From: Streptococcus suis
GTDB taxonomy: Bacteria > Bacillota > Bacilli > Lactobacillales > Streptococcaceae
NCBI GenBank assembly: GCA_024583055.1
Contig: CP102145.1
Location: 2,046,001-2,110,000 of the forward strand
Reading direction: 5' to 3'
Length of the DNA: 64,000 nt
The notes below the pieces were generated by a model that saw nothing but the letters and a program-made list of their open reading frames with translations, was not told where the DNA came from and made no database searches. Made by a program: the position numbers and the translations under genes. Below are positions 19,861-29,983 of the stretch, one piece after another. Positions within the stretch are counted from its first letter, which is position 1. Each line of letters begins with the position of its first letter.

Positions 19861-20066
19861 AGCGGAGCGAGCCCTAAGCCAGGACTTTCCGCTGTGATGA
19901 AAATGAGAAACGTTGTCGTTTCGGACATTCGGAGTATTTGAGACCTTAGGCTCAAATACTAGGTATGGAATTCCGTAGGTAGCTCAAAACAGTCTGGGGG
20001 ACTGTTTGAGGAGTAAACCCAGAAACAAGAAAGTTTACTACCGTCCGACATCACCTCAGGAAAGTC
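19861..20066 (+). repeat. structured intergenic repeat (family 2, copy A)
   Basis: It begins AGCGGAGCGAGCC. The outer stem GACTTTCC (19883-19890) pairs with GGAAAGTC (20059-20066). A second stem GTGATG (19894-19899) pairs with CATCAC (20049-20054). Inside is a perfect 10-bp hairpin AGTATTTGAG / CTCAAATACT (19933-19960) with loop ACCTTAGG, plus a CAAAACAGTC / GACTGTTTG hairpin resembling a streptococcal BOX module. Copy B lies at 33090-33250. The rest of the 482-bp HU-yidC gap shows no gene. Confidence 0.7.
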
Positions 20067-20164
20067 TGAAAAGAGACTTTGTCTACAATCTCAGGATTTT
20101 TCCTTAACTTTTGACTTCTAATCACAAATAAAACAACCACCTGCTTCAGATGGTTGTCTTCTTT

Positions 20165-21082
20165 CTATCTCGAACGTTGTTTACCAGCGTTGCGTTTTTT
20201 CTTTTTAGATGCTTTTTCTTCGATGATAGCTGATGCAGCTGGGGTCACATCTTTGACCTTTCCTGGTGCAGCTTTCAAGGGTTTGTTCTTAAATTCTTCC
20301 TCTACCTGCTTACGAATGCGTGGCTTGAGGATGAAGTTGGTGATGGCTTGTTGGATAAGACTAATCAGACCACCGATTACCCAGTAAAGGGTTACACCAG
20401 CAGGAGAGCCAAATGAGATCATCACAATCATGAGCGGATTCATCAGTGCCATGGTTTTCATTTGCTTTTTCTGTTCTTCATCCATACCGACCTGCATGAG
20501 GAGGGATTGTCCATAGTAGAGTACACCTGCAATAGCTGTTAAAATCAGGCTGGATTTGCCCAGGTCGATACCGAGGAAACTAGCCTCAGCAATACCTGGA
20601 GTGTGGCGAGCCGCAAAGTAGATAGCCGAGAAGAAAGGCATCTGAATCAGGAGTGGTAAACAACCCATGCCTCCCAACATACTCACACCGTACTGTTTTT
20701 GCGTAGCGAAGTATTCTTGTTGGGCAGCCAGCTGTTCTTCCTGAGAACTTGCATTCTTCATACGTTCCTGGATTGGACCAAGAATTGGCTTGAGGTAGTT
20801 CATCTTTTCAGACTGGATAGCTGCCTTATAAGATTGGTAAATACCTAGTGGAAGGATAATCAAGCGGACAATCAGGGTCACGATGATAATGGCCAAACCA
20901 TAGCCCAGGGCCTGGTTCTCAGCAAAGTATTCGATGAGATAAGACATTGGTTGCCCCAGATAGTTCCAGATGAAACCGGTCGGATTACCACTTTTATCTG
21001 TCTGCACACAGCCCGACAAGAAGAGCAGAGTTGCCAGTGACAAGCCTGACAATTTGATGAATCGTTTATTTTTCAATTTCAA
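20165..21082 (-). CDS. yidC: membrane protein insertase YidC2/OxaA2
   Basis: A 305-residue insertase that integrates and folds membrane proteins with or without the Sec translocon. It is a lipoprotein: the signal ends LFLSGC, with the lipid-modified Cys at residue 25. Five membrane segments follow, with YIDC-type features (KMNYLKPILGPIQERMKNASSQEEQ region, PLLIQMPFFSAIYFAAR, NPLMIVMISFGSPAGVTLYWV), and then a long basic tail (KKKKRNAGKQRSR) that is typical of YidC2 and binds ribosomes. Streptococci have two paralogues; the tail favours YidC2. Confidence 0.94.
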   Translation of the reverse strand: MKLKNKRFIKLSGLSLATLLFLSGCVQTDKSGNPTGFIWNYLGQPMSYLIEYFAENQALGYGLAIIIVTLIVRLIILPLGIYQSYKAAIQSEKMNYLKPILGPIQERMKNASSQEEQLAAQQEYFATQKQYGVSMLGGMGCLPLLIQMPFFSAIYFAARHTPGIAEASFLGIDLGKSSLILTAIAGVLYYGQSLLMQVGMDEEQKKQMKTMALMNPLMIVMISFGSPAGVTLYWVIGGLISLIQQAITNFILKPRIRKQVEEEFKNKPLKAAPGKVKDVTPAASAIIEEKASKKKKRNAGKQRSR

Positions 21083-21175
21083 ACTTCCTTTTTTACAATA
21101 TAGTCTCTATTGTACTTGTTTTGGTCAAAATTCTCAAGTCTTTCACTTACCAGCCTTAAAAATCCTTCTCAAGCC

Positions 21176-21457
21176 CTAGCCATGATTGACTTTAAAATCT
21201 GTCATATCCGGGAAATTGGCCAAATTCACATCTAGATAGTTGACCCTGGCCATACGAGAAGGTCCTTTTCGTATTTCATGGATAAAATGGCTGAGCTTGT
21301 CAGCTTGATCCGACTGGGCCAGGATGGTGACTGTTCCATCGTCATTGTTCCAGACACGGCCGTAGACGTCACCGATTTCCAGAGCCAGAGCCTGGACTGA
21401 CCAACGAAAACCAACTCCCTGGACACGACCAGAGGCAATCATTTTGACCTTTCTCAT
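21176..21457 (-). CDS. acyP: acylphosphatase
   Basis: A 93-residue enzyme that hydrolyses acyl phosphates. The phosphate-binding loop GRVQGVGFRW contains the catalytic Arg (about 18), and the Asn partner is in VWNNDDGTVTI (about 36-41). It is full length. It lies upstream of yidC2 on the same strand and diverges from the rRNA methylase gene; this order (methylase, acyP, yidC) is common in streptococci. Its physiological substrate is not known. Confidence 0.94.
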   Translation of the reverse strand: MRKVKMIASGRVQGVGFRWSVQALALEIGDVYGRVWNNDDGTVTILAQSDQADKLSHFIHEIRKGPSRMARVNYLDVNLANFPDMTDFKVNHG

Positions 21458-21527
21458 GGGGTTCTCCTTTTTGACAAGTAACTCACTTTATTATATCATG
21501 GACAATAAGAAATATAAAGGAGCAGCC

Positions 21528-22268
21528 ATGGACATTATCCGCTCAAAGACCAATAATCTGGTCAAGCAAATCAAGAAATTGCAGCAGAAAAAATACCGGA
21601 CCTCCTCCTATCTGATAGAGGGCTGGCACCTGCTAGAAGAGGCTGGTGTTGCTGGTGCGACTTTCGAGCATATCTTGGTCTTGGAAGAATACGCAGAGCG
21701 GGTTGCTGGTTTGCCCAATGTTAGTCTAGTGACACCTGACATCATGCGGGACCTGGCCGATTCCAAGTCTCCCCAGGGTGTCCTTGCCCAGCTGGCCCTT
21801 CCTAGACAAGACTTGCCAACAAGCCTTACCGGCAAATTCCTGGTCTTGGAAGATGTCCAGGACCCAGGCAATGTGGGCACCATGATTCGGACAGCAGACG
21901 CGGCTGGTTTTGACGGTATTTTTTTGACGGATAAGTCGGCTGATATTTACAATATTAAAGTTCTACGGTCCATGCAGGGAAGTCATTTTCATCTGCCGAT
22001 TTATCGTCTGCCTGTGGAGGAGCTTGTCAGATACCTGCAGGCTCAAGGGTTGCCAATCTTAGCAACGACCCTGTCAAGCCAGTCGGTGGACTATAAGGAC
22101 TTCCAACCTGGTCCTAGCTTTGCTATGGTTATGGGCAATGAAGGTCAAGGAATTTCAGCCTACATGGAGGAAGTGGCGGCCCAGCTGGTCCACATCAGCA
22201 TGCCGGGTCAGGCGGAAAGTCTTAATGTGGCCATAGCGGCCGGTATTCTTATGTTTAGTTTTATTTAA
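21528..22268 (+). CDS. SpoU/TrmH-family RNA 2'-O-methyltransferase
   Basis: A 246-residue SPOUT methyltransferase. Its N-terminal substrate-binding domain has YLIEGWHLLEEA. Motif 1 is DPGNVGTMIRTADAAGF, motif 2 is VMGNEGQGIS, and motif 3 is ISMPGQAESLNVAIAAGI, which forms the trefoil knot that binds SAM. The start ATG 21528 has AAAGGAGC 6 nt upstream; earlier in-frame starts lack this. The exact target (rRNA or tRNA position) cannot be read. Divergent from acyP. Confidence 0.92.
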   Translation: MDIIRSKTNNLVKQIKKLQQKKYRTSSYLIEGWHLLEEAGVAGATFEHILVLEEYAERVAGLPNVSLVTPDIMRDLADSKSPQGVLAQLALPRQDLPTSLTGKFLVLEDVQDPGNVGTMIRTADAAGFDGIFLTDKSADIYNIKVLRSMQGSHFHLPIYRLPVEELVRYLQAQGLPILATTLSSQSVDYKDFQPGPSFAMVMGNEGQGISAYMEEVAAQLVHISMPGQAESLNVAIAAGILMFSFI

Positions 22269-22314
22269 GGCTATCTTGGTAGACTATGCTATAATAGTCC
22301 GAGGAGGTCAAGAT

Positions 22315-22797
22315 TTGACAGCTTACAAAAAAGATAAAGAGTATATGCACTATGTGGGCCATCTGATTGCGACGCCCAAGGTGCAAAAATTGGGCACTAT
22401 TCCCCACCACTACCATTCGACACGGCTGGAACATTCCATTAATGTGTCCTACACCAGCTATAAAATTGCCAAAAAATTTGGCTGGGATGCCAAAGCGACA
22501 GCTAGAGGCGGTCTCTTGCACGATTTGTTTTTCTATGACTGGCGGGATACCAAATTTCAGAAGAGCCATGCCTGGGTCCACCCAAGGATTGCCAAGCGCA
22601 ATGCCCAGAAATTGACCAAGCTCAATAAGGTCGAAGAGGATATTATCGTCAAACACATGTTCGGTGCTACCATTGCCCCTCCCCGCTACAAGGAATCTTG
22701 GATTGTCACCTGCGTGGACAAGTATTGGGCGGTTCGTGAATGGAGTCTGCCCCTGCAGCACAAGTGGAAGCATCGCAAAATTCTACGTTTTCAATAA
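22315..22797 (+). CDS. HD-domain phosphohydrolase
   Basis: A 160-residue cytosolic HD-superfamily protein. Metal ligands are visible in HSTRLEHSINVSY (first His), LLHDLFFYDW (the HD pair) and HPRIAKRNA. The start is TTG 22315, placed 7 nt after a perfect GAGGAGG; the in-frame start at 22276 would precede both that site and the -10 (TGCTATAAT near 22290). Nucleotide or phosphoester hydrolysis is the family role; the substrate is unknown. Followed 15 nt later by the Bax-inhibitor-like gene. Confidence 0.82.
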   Translation: MTAYKKDKEYMHYVGHLIATPKVQKLGTIPHHYHSTRLEHSINVSYTSYKIAKKFGWDAKATARGGLLHDLFFYDWRDTKFQKSHAWVHPRIAKRNAQKLTKLNKVEEDIIVKHMFGATIAPPRYKESWIVTCVDKYWAVREWSLPLQHKWKHRKILRFQ

Positions 22798-22812
22798 ATA
22801 AAGGAGTTTTCT

Positions 22813-23514
22813 ATGAATAATGATTCAGTAATTATCAACCAGGTGGACAATACCGCCCTCAACCGTTTCTTTGGTAAGGTTTACGGCGTTGTCGCTATGG
22901 GAATTGGCTTGTCGGCCTTGGTGTCGTTTTTGACAGTGACAGTTTTCCGAGACACTTTATTCGCTCTCATGCGTGGTGGTTCCATGCTCATGATGATTAT
23001 CATGATTGCCCAGATTGCCCTGGTCTTTGCGGCCTCAGCTATGGCGGCTAAAAATAGTCCGCTGGCTCTGCCTATGTTTTTGGGCTATTCAGTGACAAAT
23101 GGTTTCACTCTGAGTGTCGTGCTGTTGGCCTATACAGGTGAAACAGTGGCCCTGGCCTTTGTATCAACTGCCCTCATGTTTGCGGTCATGGCTATTATCG
23201 GGATGACCACTAAGAAAAATCTGTCCGGCATGGCCCAGGCTCTTCGAGCAGCTCTCTGGGGAGTGATTATTGCCAGTGTTGTCAATATCTTTCTACGTAG
23301 CTCAGGTATCAGCTTTGCTATGTCTATCATCTCTGTCTTGATTTTCTCAGGTTTGATTGCCTATGATAATCAGCGCATCCGCACTGTTTTCGAGCAAACA
23401 GGCGGAAATGTCGGTCAAGGCTGGGTCGTTTCTATGGGCCTGCAGCTCTATCTTGACTTTATTAACTTGTTCCTGAACTTGCTCCGCATTTTTGGTAACT
23501 TAAATCGAGATTAA
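22813..23514 (+). CDS. Bax inhibitor-1 family membrane protein
   Basis: A 233-residue integral membrane protein with seven predicted helices (first about 25-50, last near 200-222), starting MNNDSVIINQ. The BI-1/YccA signature includes NGFTLSVVLLAYTG and the final DxxxLF-type stretch LDFINLFLNLLRIFGN. Bacterial homologues are pH-sensitive calcium leak channels (YetJ); the role here is inferred. AAAGGAG precedes ATG. A terminator follows 6 nt after the stop. Confidence 0.92.
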   Translation: MNNDSVIINQVDNTALNRFFGKVYGVVAMGIGLSALVSFLTVTVFRDTLFALMRGGSMLMMIIMIAQIALVFAASAMAAKNSPLALPMFLGYSVTNGFTLSVVLLAYTGETVALAFVSTALMFAVMAIIGMTTKKNLSGMAQALRAALWGVIIASVVNIFLRSSGISFAMSIISVLIFSGLIAYDNQRIRTVFEQTGGNVGQGWVVSMGLQLYLDFINLFLNLLRIFGNLNRD

Positions 23515-23519
23515 AACTT

Positions 23520-23541
23520 CCCACTCTCCGAGTGGGTTTTT
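23520..23541 (+). terminator. terminator of the BI-1 gene
   Basis: CCCACT-CTCCG-AGTGGG hairpin followed by T5. Confidence 0.85.
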
Positions 23542-23599
23542 CATTTTCTGAAAATGCCTTTCTATGCTATAATGGTTAGAAAATTGAGGAGAATGAGTT

Positions 23600-24847
23600 A
23601 TGACCAAAATACCATTTATTGATAAGGAAACCCTTGCGACGATTACAGACCAATTTCCAACGCCTTTTCACTTGTACGATGAGAAGGGAATTCGTGAAAA
23701 AGCGCGTGCGCTCAATGCTGCTTTTGCTTGGAACCCAGGCTTTAAGGAATATTTTGCGGTTAAGGCGACACCGACACCAGCTATCTTGAAAATTTTGCAA
23801 GAAGAGGGCTGCGGTGTGGATTGTGCGACGGATGTGGAAGTGCTGATGAGTGCCAAAATGGGCTTTACGGACATTATGTTTACTTCCAATGATACCCAGG
23901 CGCAAGAATTTGTCTATGCGAGCGAAGTTGGAGCGACCATTAACTTGGACGCCTATGAGCATATCGAGTTTTTGAAAAATGTAGCCGGTATTCCTGAGAC
24001 AGTCTGCCTACGTTATAATCCGGGTGGCATCTTCTCGCTTGGTACAGACATCATGGACCATCCAGAAGAGTCCAAATTTGGCATGACCAAGGACCAGCTC
24101 ATGCAGGGTTACAAGGACTTGAAAGAATTGGGCGTTAAGGAATTTGGTATCCATGCCTTTTTGGCCTCCAACACTGTGACCAATGACTACTATCCAGAAT
24201 TGGCGCGCCAGCTCTTCGAATTGGCCCTGGAAATCCGTGAGGAGACAGGGGTCACACTTGATTTTATCAACCTGTCAGGTGGTATTGGGGTCAACTACCG
24301 TCCAGACCAGGAGCCAAATGATATTGCCGTGATTGGCGAGGGTGTCCGCAAGGTTTACGAAGAAATTCTTACGCCTGCTGGCATGGGACATGTGAAAATC
24401 TTTACGGAGCTAGGACGTTTTATGCTGGCGCCACATGGGCATCTGATTACTAAGGTTCTCCACCGCAAGGAAACCTATCGGACTTATGTCGGTGTGGATG
24501 CCTCAGCAGCCAACCTAATGCGTCCAGCCTTCTACGGTGCCTACCACCATATCACCAATATCAGTCGACCAGACGCTCCGATTGAAGTAGTGGATGTGGC
24601 GGGCTCTCTCTGCGAAAACAACGATAAATTCGCAGTCAATCGTGAATTGCCACGCGCAGAAGTGGGGGACACCCTGGTCATCCATGATACGGGTGCTCAC
24701 GGTTTCTCCATGGGCTATAACTACAACGGACGCCTGCGTTCAGCGGAGATTCTCTTGGAGGAAAATGGCGGAGCGCGTATGATTCGACGGGCTGAAACGC
24801 CAGAAGACTACTTTGCTACCTTGTACGGTTTTGAATTTGACAAGTAA
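23600..24847 (+). CDS. lysA: diaminopimelate decarboxylase
   Basis: A 415-residue PLP-dependent fold-III decarboxylase that makes L-lysine from meso-diaminopimelate. The PLP-binding Lys is in [11 protein letters not shown] (about 53), [11 protein letters not shown] follows, the Gly-rich phosphate loop is LSGGIGVNY, and the active-site Cys is in GSLCENND. The start ATG 23600 has TTGAGGAGA upstream and an extended -10 (TGCTATAAT, about 23567). Divergence from classical LysA is moderate, and carboxynorspermidine decarboxylase is a relative, but the length and motifs fit LysA. It is monocistronic. Confidence 0.88.
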   Translation: MTKIPFIDKETLATITDQFPTPFHLYDEKGIREKARALNAAFAWNPGFKEYFAVKATPTPAILKILQEEGCGVDCATDVEVLMSAKMGFTDIMFTSNDTQAQEFVYASEVGATINLDAYEHIEFLKNVAGIPETVCLRYNPGGIFSLGTDIMDHPEESKFGMTKDQLMQGYKDLKELGVKEFGIHAFLASNTVTNDYYPELARQLFELALEIREETGVTLDFINLSGGIGVNYRPDQEPNDIAVIGEGVRKVYEEILTPAGMGHVKIFTELGRFMLAPHGHLITKVLHRKETYRTYVGVDASAANLMRPAFYGAYHHITNISRPDAPIEVVDVAGSLCENNDKFAVNRELPRAEVGDTLVIHDTGAHGFSMGYNYNGRLRSAEILLEENGGARMIRRAETPEDYFATLYGFEFDK

Positions 24848-24918
24848 GTCTTGGAAAAGACGGGAAAATTTGGTATAATAGGTCTAGAAAATTAGAATAC
24901 GGTCTAGAGGAGATTGAA

Positions 24919-25164
24919 ATGCAAATTGGAATTGGAATTGTTATTTTATTGGTTGTCTTAGCACTTGCTGGTGGGGTTGCTCTCGGTATTTACCTATCAC
25001 GCAAACAGGTTGAAAAAATGATTGCGGATAAGCCTATTTTGGATGAAAATGCTCTTCGTTTGATGATGAGCCAAATGGGTCAAAAACCAAGCGAGGCTAA
25101 GGTTCAGCAGGTATTGCGCCAAATCAAGAGCCAACAAAAAGTAGCAACTAACAAGAAAAAATAA
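24919..25164 (+). CDS. yneF: YneF family (UPF0154) small membrane protein
   Basis: An 81-residue protein with one N-terminal membrane helix (about 4-26, [20 protein letters not shown]) and a cytoplasmic helix carrying the family signature [21 protein letters not shown] (read in part) before a basic tail. The function is unknown. GGAGATTGAA precedes ATG 24919, and a GGTATAAT extended -10 lies near 24871. It precedes the murI operon by 65 nt. Confidence 0.92.
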   Translation: MQIGIGIVILLVVLALAGGVALGIYLSRKQVEKMIADKPILDENALRLMMSQMGQKPSEAKVQQVLRQIKSQQKVATNKKK

Positions 25165-25229
25165 GCAAGCACTGGGGCTGGGGATTCATTCCCAAGTCCT
25201 TTTGTTTGGAGAAAGTCCTAGGAAACTAT

Positions 25230-26024
25230 ATGGATAATCGACCAATCGGATTTTTAGATTCAGGTGTGGGTGGTCTGACGGTGGTTCGTGAACTCATGCG
25301 TCAACTACCCCACGAAGAAGTCGTCTATATCGGAGATTCGGCCAGGGCCCCTTACGGCCCAAGGCCAGCTCAACAAATCAGAGAGTATACCTGGCAGCTG
25401 GTCAATTTTCTCTTGACCAAGAATGTTAAAATGATTGTTTTCGCCTGCAATACAGCGACGGCTGTTGCCTGGGAAGAGGTTAAGGAAAAGTTGGATATTC
25501 CAGTTTTAGGTGTGATTTTGCCAGGGGCATCGGCTGCTATCAAGGCGACCCAGTCTGGCAAGGTGGGAGTGTTGGGCACAGCTATGACTATCCAGTCAGA
25601 TATTTACCGGGAAAAAATTCAGGCCCTGTCGCCGGAAACTCAGGTTGAAAGCTTGGCATGCCCACGCTTTGTCCCCCTGGTGGAGTCCAATAGCCACCAG
25701 TCTAGCCTGGCCAAGAAGGTGGTCTACGAAACCCTCAAGCCCCTTATGGGGAGGGTGGATACCCTGGTGCTGGGCTGCACCCACTATCCCCTCCTGCGGG
25801 CTATCATTCAAAATGCCATGGGGCAGGATGTAAAACTGATTGACTCTGGGGCAGAAACAGCGCGGGATATCTCCGTTTTGCTCAATTATTTCCAGCTCAA
25901 TCGCAGTCGGACGGAGGCCAATCTTCAACATCGATTTTATACAACAGCCAGCCCAGAGGCTTTTAAGGATATCGCAGAAAGCTGGTTGGGCATTGATATT
26001 CAAGTGGAGCATGTAGAACTATGA
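25230..26024 (+). CDS. murI: glutamate racemase
   Basis: A 264-residue cofactor-independent racemase making D-glutamate for peptidoglycan. The two catalytic cysteines are in FACNTATA (about 73) and LGCTHYPLL (about 184). The N-terminal [16 protein letters not shown] and the loop GDSARAPYG are typical. The start ATG 25230 has TAGGAAAC 4 nt upstream; an in-frame TTG at 25206 is less likely. It overlaps rdgB by 4 nt and heads a long overlapping operon. Confidence 0.96.
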   Translation: MDNRPIGFLDSGVGGLTVVRELMRQLPHEEVVYIGDSARAPYGPRPAQQIREYTWQLVNFLLTKNVKMIVFACNTATAVAWEEVKEKLDIPVLGVILPGASAAIKATQSGKVGVLGTAMTIQSDIYREKIQALSPETQVESLACPRFVPLVESNSHQSSLAKKVVYETLKPLMGRVDTLVLGCTHYPLLRAIIQNAMGQDVKLIDSGAETARDISVLLNYFQLNRSRTEANLQHRFYTTASPEAFKDIAESWLGIDIQVEHVEL

Positions 26025-27028
26025 CAGAAAAGATTTACGAATACAGGGACGAGCAGAATTGGTTTATTGGCAAGGCGAGCTTTGCCAATCTATTTGGGAG
26101 CTTTGGTGAGACTGGAAGAGAGCAGGAAATATATCAATTGGGGCATGCTTTCGATCAACTTATTGCCTCAAAATATGAAGATGACTACAACCAGTGCGTC
26201 CAGATTGAGATTATTCGATTGCATTCGGATTTCAAACTCATCCAGTTTGCTCTCGATGTCTTAAATGACCTCAACAACCGCCAATTCAAGGCTATCCAGC
26301 ACCAGGGAACTGTGCTGGTGACCGAAGGCGAAAAACTGCACCTGGTTTACTTGCCCAAGGAAGGGGTGTCCACAGAGGCTTTCTTTGGTCAGGAGCAAGG
26401 CTTGTCCGGTCTTGGAGACAGTATTCTGATTGCCACTAAAAATGAAGGCAAGACCAAGGAATTTCGTAAGTTCTTTGAGAAATTGGGCTATCAGGTCGAG
26501 AATCTCAACAACTATCCTGACCTGCCAGATGTGGCTGAGACAGGGACCACTTTTGAGGAGAATGCCCGTCTCAAGGCGGAAACCATTGCAGAGCTGACAG
26601 GCAAGATGGTCCTGGCAGATGATTCGGGTCTCAAGGTAGATGTCCTCGGCGGTTTACCAGGAGTTTGGTCAGCTCGTTTTTCAGGTCCAGAGGCGACAGA
26701 CAGCCGTAACAATGCCAAGTTGCTCCACGAATTAGCCATGGTTTTTGAGACCAAGGACCGCTCGGCCCAGTTCCATTGCACCTTGGTCATGGCAGCACCG
26801 GGTCGGGAAAGCCTGGTGGTTGAGGCAGATTGGGCAGGCTATATTGGCACAGAACCCAAGGGAGAAAATGGCTTTGGCTACGATCCGCTCTTTTTGGTCG
26901 GTGAGACGGGCAAGACGTCGGCTGAACTTAGTCTAGAAGAGAAGAATAAGATTTCCCACCGGGCGCAAGCCTTAGAAAAATTGTTGGAGGCATTTCCAGT
27001 ATGGCAGGAGCAAGCAAGACAATCCTAG
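26021..27028 (+). CDS. rdgB: XTP/dITP diphosphatase with N-terminal extension
   Basis: A 335-residue protein. The last 200 residues are a complete Ham1/RdgB pyrophosphatase that removes non-canonical purine NTPs: [39 protein letters not shown] and GFGYDPLF. The first 130 residues form an extension with no recognised domain that is usual in streptococcal RdgB. The start ATG 26021 overlaps the murI stop (ATGA). The 3' end overlaps the phosphodiesterase gene by 28 nt. Confidence 0.95.
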   Translation: MTEKIYEYRDEQNWFIGKASFANLFGSFGETGREQEIYQLGHAFDQLIASKYEDDYNQCVQIEIIRLHSDFKLIQFALDVLNDLNNRQFKAIQHQGTVLVTEGEKLHLVYLPKEGVSTEAFFGQEQGLSGLGDSILIATKNEGKTKEFRKFFEKLGYQVENLNNYPDLPDVAETGTTFEENARLKAETIAELTGKMVLADDSGLKVDVLGGLPGVWSARFSGPEATDSRNNAKLLHELAMVFETKDRSAQFHCTLVMAAPGRESLVVEADWAGYIGTEPKGENGFGYDPLFLVGETGKTSAELSLEEKNKISHRAQALEKLLEAFPVWQEQARQS

Positions 27029-27528
27029 TCATGAGTGATTCTCATGGAGACCGTAAGATTGTAGAGGAAATTAAGAACCGTTACCTTGGCAAGGTTGATG
27101 CAATCTTTCACAATGGAGATTCGGAGCTAGACAGCCAAGACCAGCTTTGGGAGGGAATGTACGTTGTCAATGGCAACTGTGACTACTTTGGTGGCTATCC
27201 AGATAGGCTGATTACCCAGTTGGAGGATGTGACCATTGCCCAGACCCACGGCCATCTCTATGGCATCAATTATGGTTGGCAGCGGTTGGATTATTGGGCC
27301 CAAGAAGTGGAGGCGGATATCTGTCTCTACGGGCATCTCCATGTGCCCGATGCAGAGCTGCGGGGCAAGACCCTCTTTCTCAATCCTGGATCAGTCAGTC
27401 AGCCACGGGGCTTGGTCAGAGAGTGCCTCTATGCCCTGGTGACCATTACAGATAGTCACTTCCATGTTGAACACTACAATCGTCAGCACCAGATTTATCA
27501 GCCACTAACAAAGGACATTCCACGATGA
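27001..27528 (+). CDS. YfcE/MJ0936-type metallophosphoesterase
   Basis: A 175-residue calcineurin-like phosphodiesterase. Metal ligands lie in MSDSHGD (D and H), HNGDSE, GNCD, THGHLYG and LYGHLH, all intact. The start at ATG 27001 is preceded by GGAGG at 12 nt. A second in-frame ATG at 27031 would remove ten residues just before the first motif. Substrate unknown. It overlaps rdgB upstream and the CBS gene by 4 nt downstream, as in other streptococci. Confidence 0.93.
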   Translation: MAGASKTILVMSDSHGDRKIVEEIKNRYLGKVDAIFHNGDSELDSQDQLWEGMYVVNGNCDYFGGYPDRLITQLEDVTIAQTHGHLYGINYGWQRLDYWAQEVEADICLYGHLHVPDAELRGKTLFLNPGSVSQPRGLVRECLYALVTITDSHFHVEHYNRQHQIYQPLTKDIPR

Positions 27529-27983
27529 TTGCACGCGAATTTGAAGCATTTTTGCTGGATCAAGAAGAGACTTTTTTGACTCCGGCCAATAAGTTGGCGG
27601 TCATTATTGATAGCCATAATATCGACCATGCCAAGCTCCTGCTCAGCCACATGTCCTATTCACGGGTACCTGTAGTGACCGAAGAAGGACAATTTTTCGG
27701 CACCATTGGCCTGACGGAAATCAATCGTTACCAGGCTGAAAATGGTTTGAGCGATGATGAGCTTAATAGCGATATTTCCCTGATTGCAAAGACAGATGAG
27801 GAGACAGTTGGTCAAGATTACGACTTGACAGAAGTCATGCGAAAATTGGTCGACCAGTCCTTCCTTCCTGTTCTGGGTGAAAATGGGGAGTTCAAGGGGA
27901 TTATTACTCGGAAATCCATTCTCAAGGCCATCAATGCCCTGCTCCACAACTTTCCCCTGCCGTCTAAAGAGGCAAAAAAATGA
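27525..27983 (+). CDS. cbpB: CBS-domain protein, CbpB-like
   Basis: A 152-residue cytosolic protein made of two CBS motifs (about 14-75 and 78-140; SRVPVVTEEGQFFGTIGLTEI and FLPVLGENGEFKGIITRKSIL, each read in part). Related CbpB/YkuL proteins bind cyclic di-AMP and stimulate (p)ppGpp synthesis; that role is inferred from family knowledge. It overlaps its neighbours by 4 nt on both sides, inside the murI operon. Confidence 0.88.
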   Translation: MIAREFEAFLLDQEETFLTPANKLAVIIDSHNIDHAKLLLSHMSYSRVPVVTEEGQFFGTIGLTEINRYQAENGLSDDELNSDISLIAKTDEETVGQDYDLTEVMRKLVDQSFLPVLGENGEFKGIITRKSILKAINALLHNFPLPSKEAKK

Positions 27984-28711
27984 AAGATTGGATTGCAGCA
28001 TTTATCAGGAGCAAGTCCATAAGCAGCAACAGTCAGAAGTCCTACACCTATGACCTACAGCAATTCATGGAGGTGACCCAGGGCCAGGTCAACCAGCAGA
28101 CACTCTTGACCTACCAGCAGACGCTCTTGAGTCTGAAGCCTGCTGCCCAGAAGCGCAAGTTGTCAGCAGTCAATCAGTTCCTCTATTTTCTCTACGAGGA
28201 GGGGCAGCTGGAGCGATTTTATAAGCTCAAGGCCCTGACCAGCCCTGCCTCTATCAAGCAGCGACCACAGGTGGAAGATTTGTCCCCCTTATGGACGGAG
28301 ACAGCCTTTCTTGATGGGCAGACCATTGCTCTTTTGATTGGCTTTTTAGGGCTGACGCCTAGTGAAATAGCAGAGCTGACTGTGGATGACCTCAACCTAG
28401 ATTTTCAGGTGTTGACTGTCCAGAAGGGGCAGACCAAGCGGGTCCTGGATATTCCTAAAGAAATTCTGCCCTACCTAGAAAATCACTTGACCGGTGTCTA
28501 TCTTTTTGACAAAAAAGGGCAAACCTATTCCCGCCAGTGGTTCTTTAATCGCTTGACTGAATTTGTTAGCTCCATAGGTCGGTCAGATTGGACCGCCCAG
28601 AAATTGAGAGAACAGTATATTCTGGGGCAAATCAAGCAAGGCAAGTCTCTGGACCAGCTGGTCAAACAATTGGGCTTGAAATCAAGCATGAGTTTGGAAA
28701 AATACAAGTAA
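27980..28711 (+). CDS. XerD-like tyrosine recombinase homologue, probably inactive
   Basis: A 243-residue protein with a SAM-like N-terminal domain (1-75) and a recombinase-like C-terminal domain. The terminal Tyr is present in SLEKYK, and the second Arg in KLREQYI. The first catalytic Arg seems replaced ([10 protein letters not shown] where active enzymes have GLRxSE), and the usual HxLRH histidines are absent. By family knowledge, streptococci resolve chromosomes with XerS, and this short XerD-like gene is always beside scpA. A structural or DNA-binding role is inferred. Confidence 0.85.
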   Translation: MKDWIAAFIRSKSISSNSQKSYTYDLQQFMEVTQGQVNQQTLLTYQQTLLSLKPAAQKRKLSAVNQFLYFLYEEGQLERFYKLKALTSPASIKQRPQVEDLSPLWTETAFLDGQTIALLIGFLGLTPSEIAELTVDDLNLDFQVLTVQKGQTKRVLDIPKEILPYLENHLTGVYLFDKKGQTYSRQWFFNRLTEFVSSIGRSDWTAQKLREQYILGQIKQGKSLDQLVKQLGLKSSMSLEKYK

Positions 28712-29430
28712 TGGATATTAAACTGAAAGATTTTGAAGGACCTCTGGACCTCTTGCTCCACCTGGTGTCCAAGTACCAGATGGACATCTACCAGGTGCCG
28801 ATTACAGAGGTCATTGAGCAGTATCTAACCTATATTGCCACCTTGCAGGCCATGCGGCTGGAAGTGGCAGGTGAATACATGCTCATGGCCAGTCAGTTGG
28901 TGGTCATCAAGAGTCGGAGGCTCCTGCCCAAGGTAGTGGAGCAGACAGACCCAGAAGATGACCCAGAGCTGGAGCTATTGGACCAATTGGAAGAGTACCG
29001 CAAATTCAAACTTCTCAGCGAGAAGCTGGGAGAGCAGCATGATGAGCGGGCTAAGAGTTTCTCCAAGCCCAAGGAAGAGCTGGTCTACGAAGATGTGCAG
29101 CTGGTCCAGGACAAGACCGTTGTCGATTTGTTCCTGGCTTTTTCCAAAGTCATGGCTGAAAAGCAGGCCAGCCTGCGCCAATCGCATACGACCATTGCCA
29201 GAGATGAGTACAAGATTGAGGACATGATGGACCTGGTCCGTAGTCACTTTAAGGCTGGTTCGCGTCTGGAGTTGCGCCAGCTCTTTAAGGATAGTCAGGA
29301 TATCAATGAGGTTATCACCATTTTTCTGGCCACTTTGGAGTTGGTCAAGGTCCATGAGATTAGCTTTGAACAAACGGAGGCTTTTGGGGACATTTACCTA
29401 GTAAGGAGGGAGCATGAGCCGATTAGCTGA
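28711..29430 (+). CDS. scpA: segregation and condensation protein A
   Basis: A 239-residue kleisin subunit of the SMC-ScpAB condensin. The N-terminal signature is [20 protein letters not shown] (residues 8-27), followed by [15 protein letters not shown]. The C-terminal winged helix ends [20 protein letters not shown]. The start ATG 28711 shares its A with the preceding stop codon. Longer in-frame starts would read through the recombinase gene. It overlaps scpB by 17 nt. Confidence 0.96.
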   Translation: MDIKLKDFEGPLDLLLHLVSKYQMDIYQVPITEVIEQYLTYIATLQAMRLEVAGEYMLMASQLVVIKSRRLLPKVVEQTDPEDDPELELLDQLEEYRKFKLLSEKLGEQHDERAKSFSKPKEELVYEDVQLVQDKTVVDLFLAFSKVMAEKQASLRQSHTTIARDEYKIEDMMDLVRSHFKAGSRLELRQLFKDSQDINEVITIFLATLELVKVHEISFEQTEAFGDIYLVRREHEPIS

Positions 29431-29983
29431 AATAGAAGTCCTGCTATTTGTGGCAGGTGAGGAAGGCCTGACCTTGCGTAATCTAGCGGAGATGCTGGAC
29501 ATGCAGCCGACCGCCCTCATCCAGCAGTTGGAGAAATTATCTGAAAAGTACATGTCGGATAAGGATTCTGGTCTGGCACTCTTGGAATCATCCAACCGCT
29601 ACAAGCTGGTAACCAAGAAGGAATTTGCCGAGCTCTTGCGGATTTATGCCAAGACACCGATAAACCAGACCATGTCCCGGGCCCTATTGGAAACCCTGTC
29701 TATTGTTGCCTACAAGCAGCCCATTACACGGATAGAGGTGGATGACATCCGTGGGGTCAATTCCAGCGGTGCCATTAGTAAGCTCCAGGCTTTTGATTTG
29801 ATTCGGGAAAATGGCAAGAAGGAGGTGTTGGGCCGACCAAATCTCTATGTGACCACCGATTATTTTTTGGACTACATGGGGATTAACAGCCTGGACCAAT
29901 TGCCGGATGTGTCAGATTTGGACCTGAAAGATGAGGAAACAGAGCTTTTCCTAGAAAGAAATGAGTTAGAAGATGAGAATTAA
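29414..29983 (+). CDS. scpB: segregation and condensation protein B
   Basis: A 189-residue partner of ScpA, a dimer of tandem winged helices. Family patterns are [46 protein letters not shown] (read in part) and [18 protein letters not shown]. The start ATG 29414 has AAGGAGG at 5 nt. It overlaps rluB by 11 nt. Confidence 0.96.
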   Translation: MSRLAEIEVLLFVAGEEGLTLRNLAEMLDMQPTALIQQLEKLSEKYMSDKDSGLALLESSNRYKLVTKKEFAELLRIYAKTPINQTMSRALLETLSIVAYKQPITRIEVDDIRGVNSSGAISKLQAFDLIRENGKKEVLGRPNLYVTTDYFLDYMGINSLDQLPDVSDLDLKDEETELFLERNELEDEN

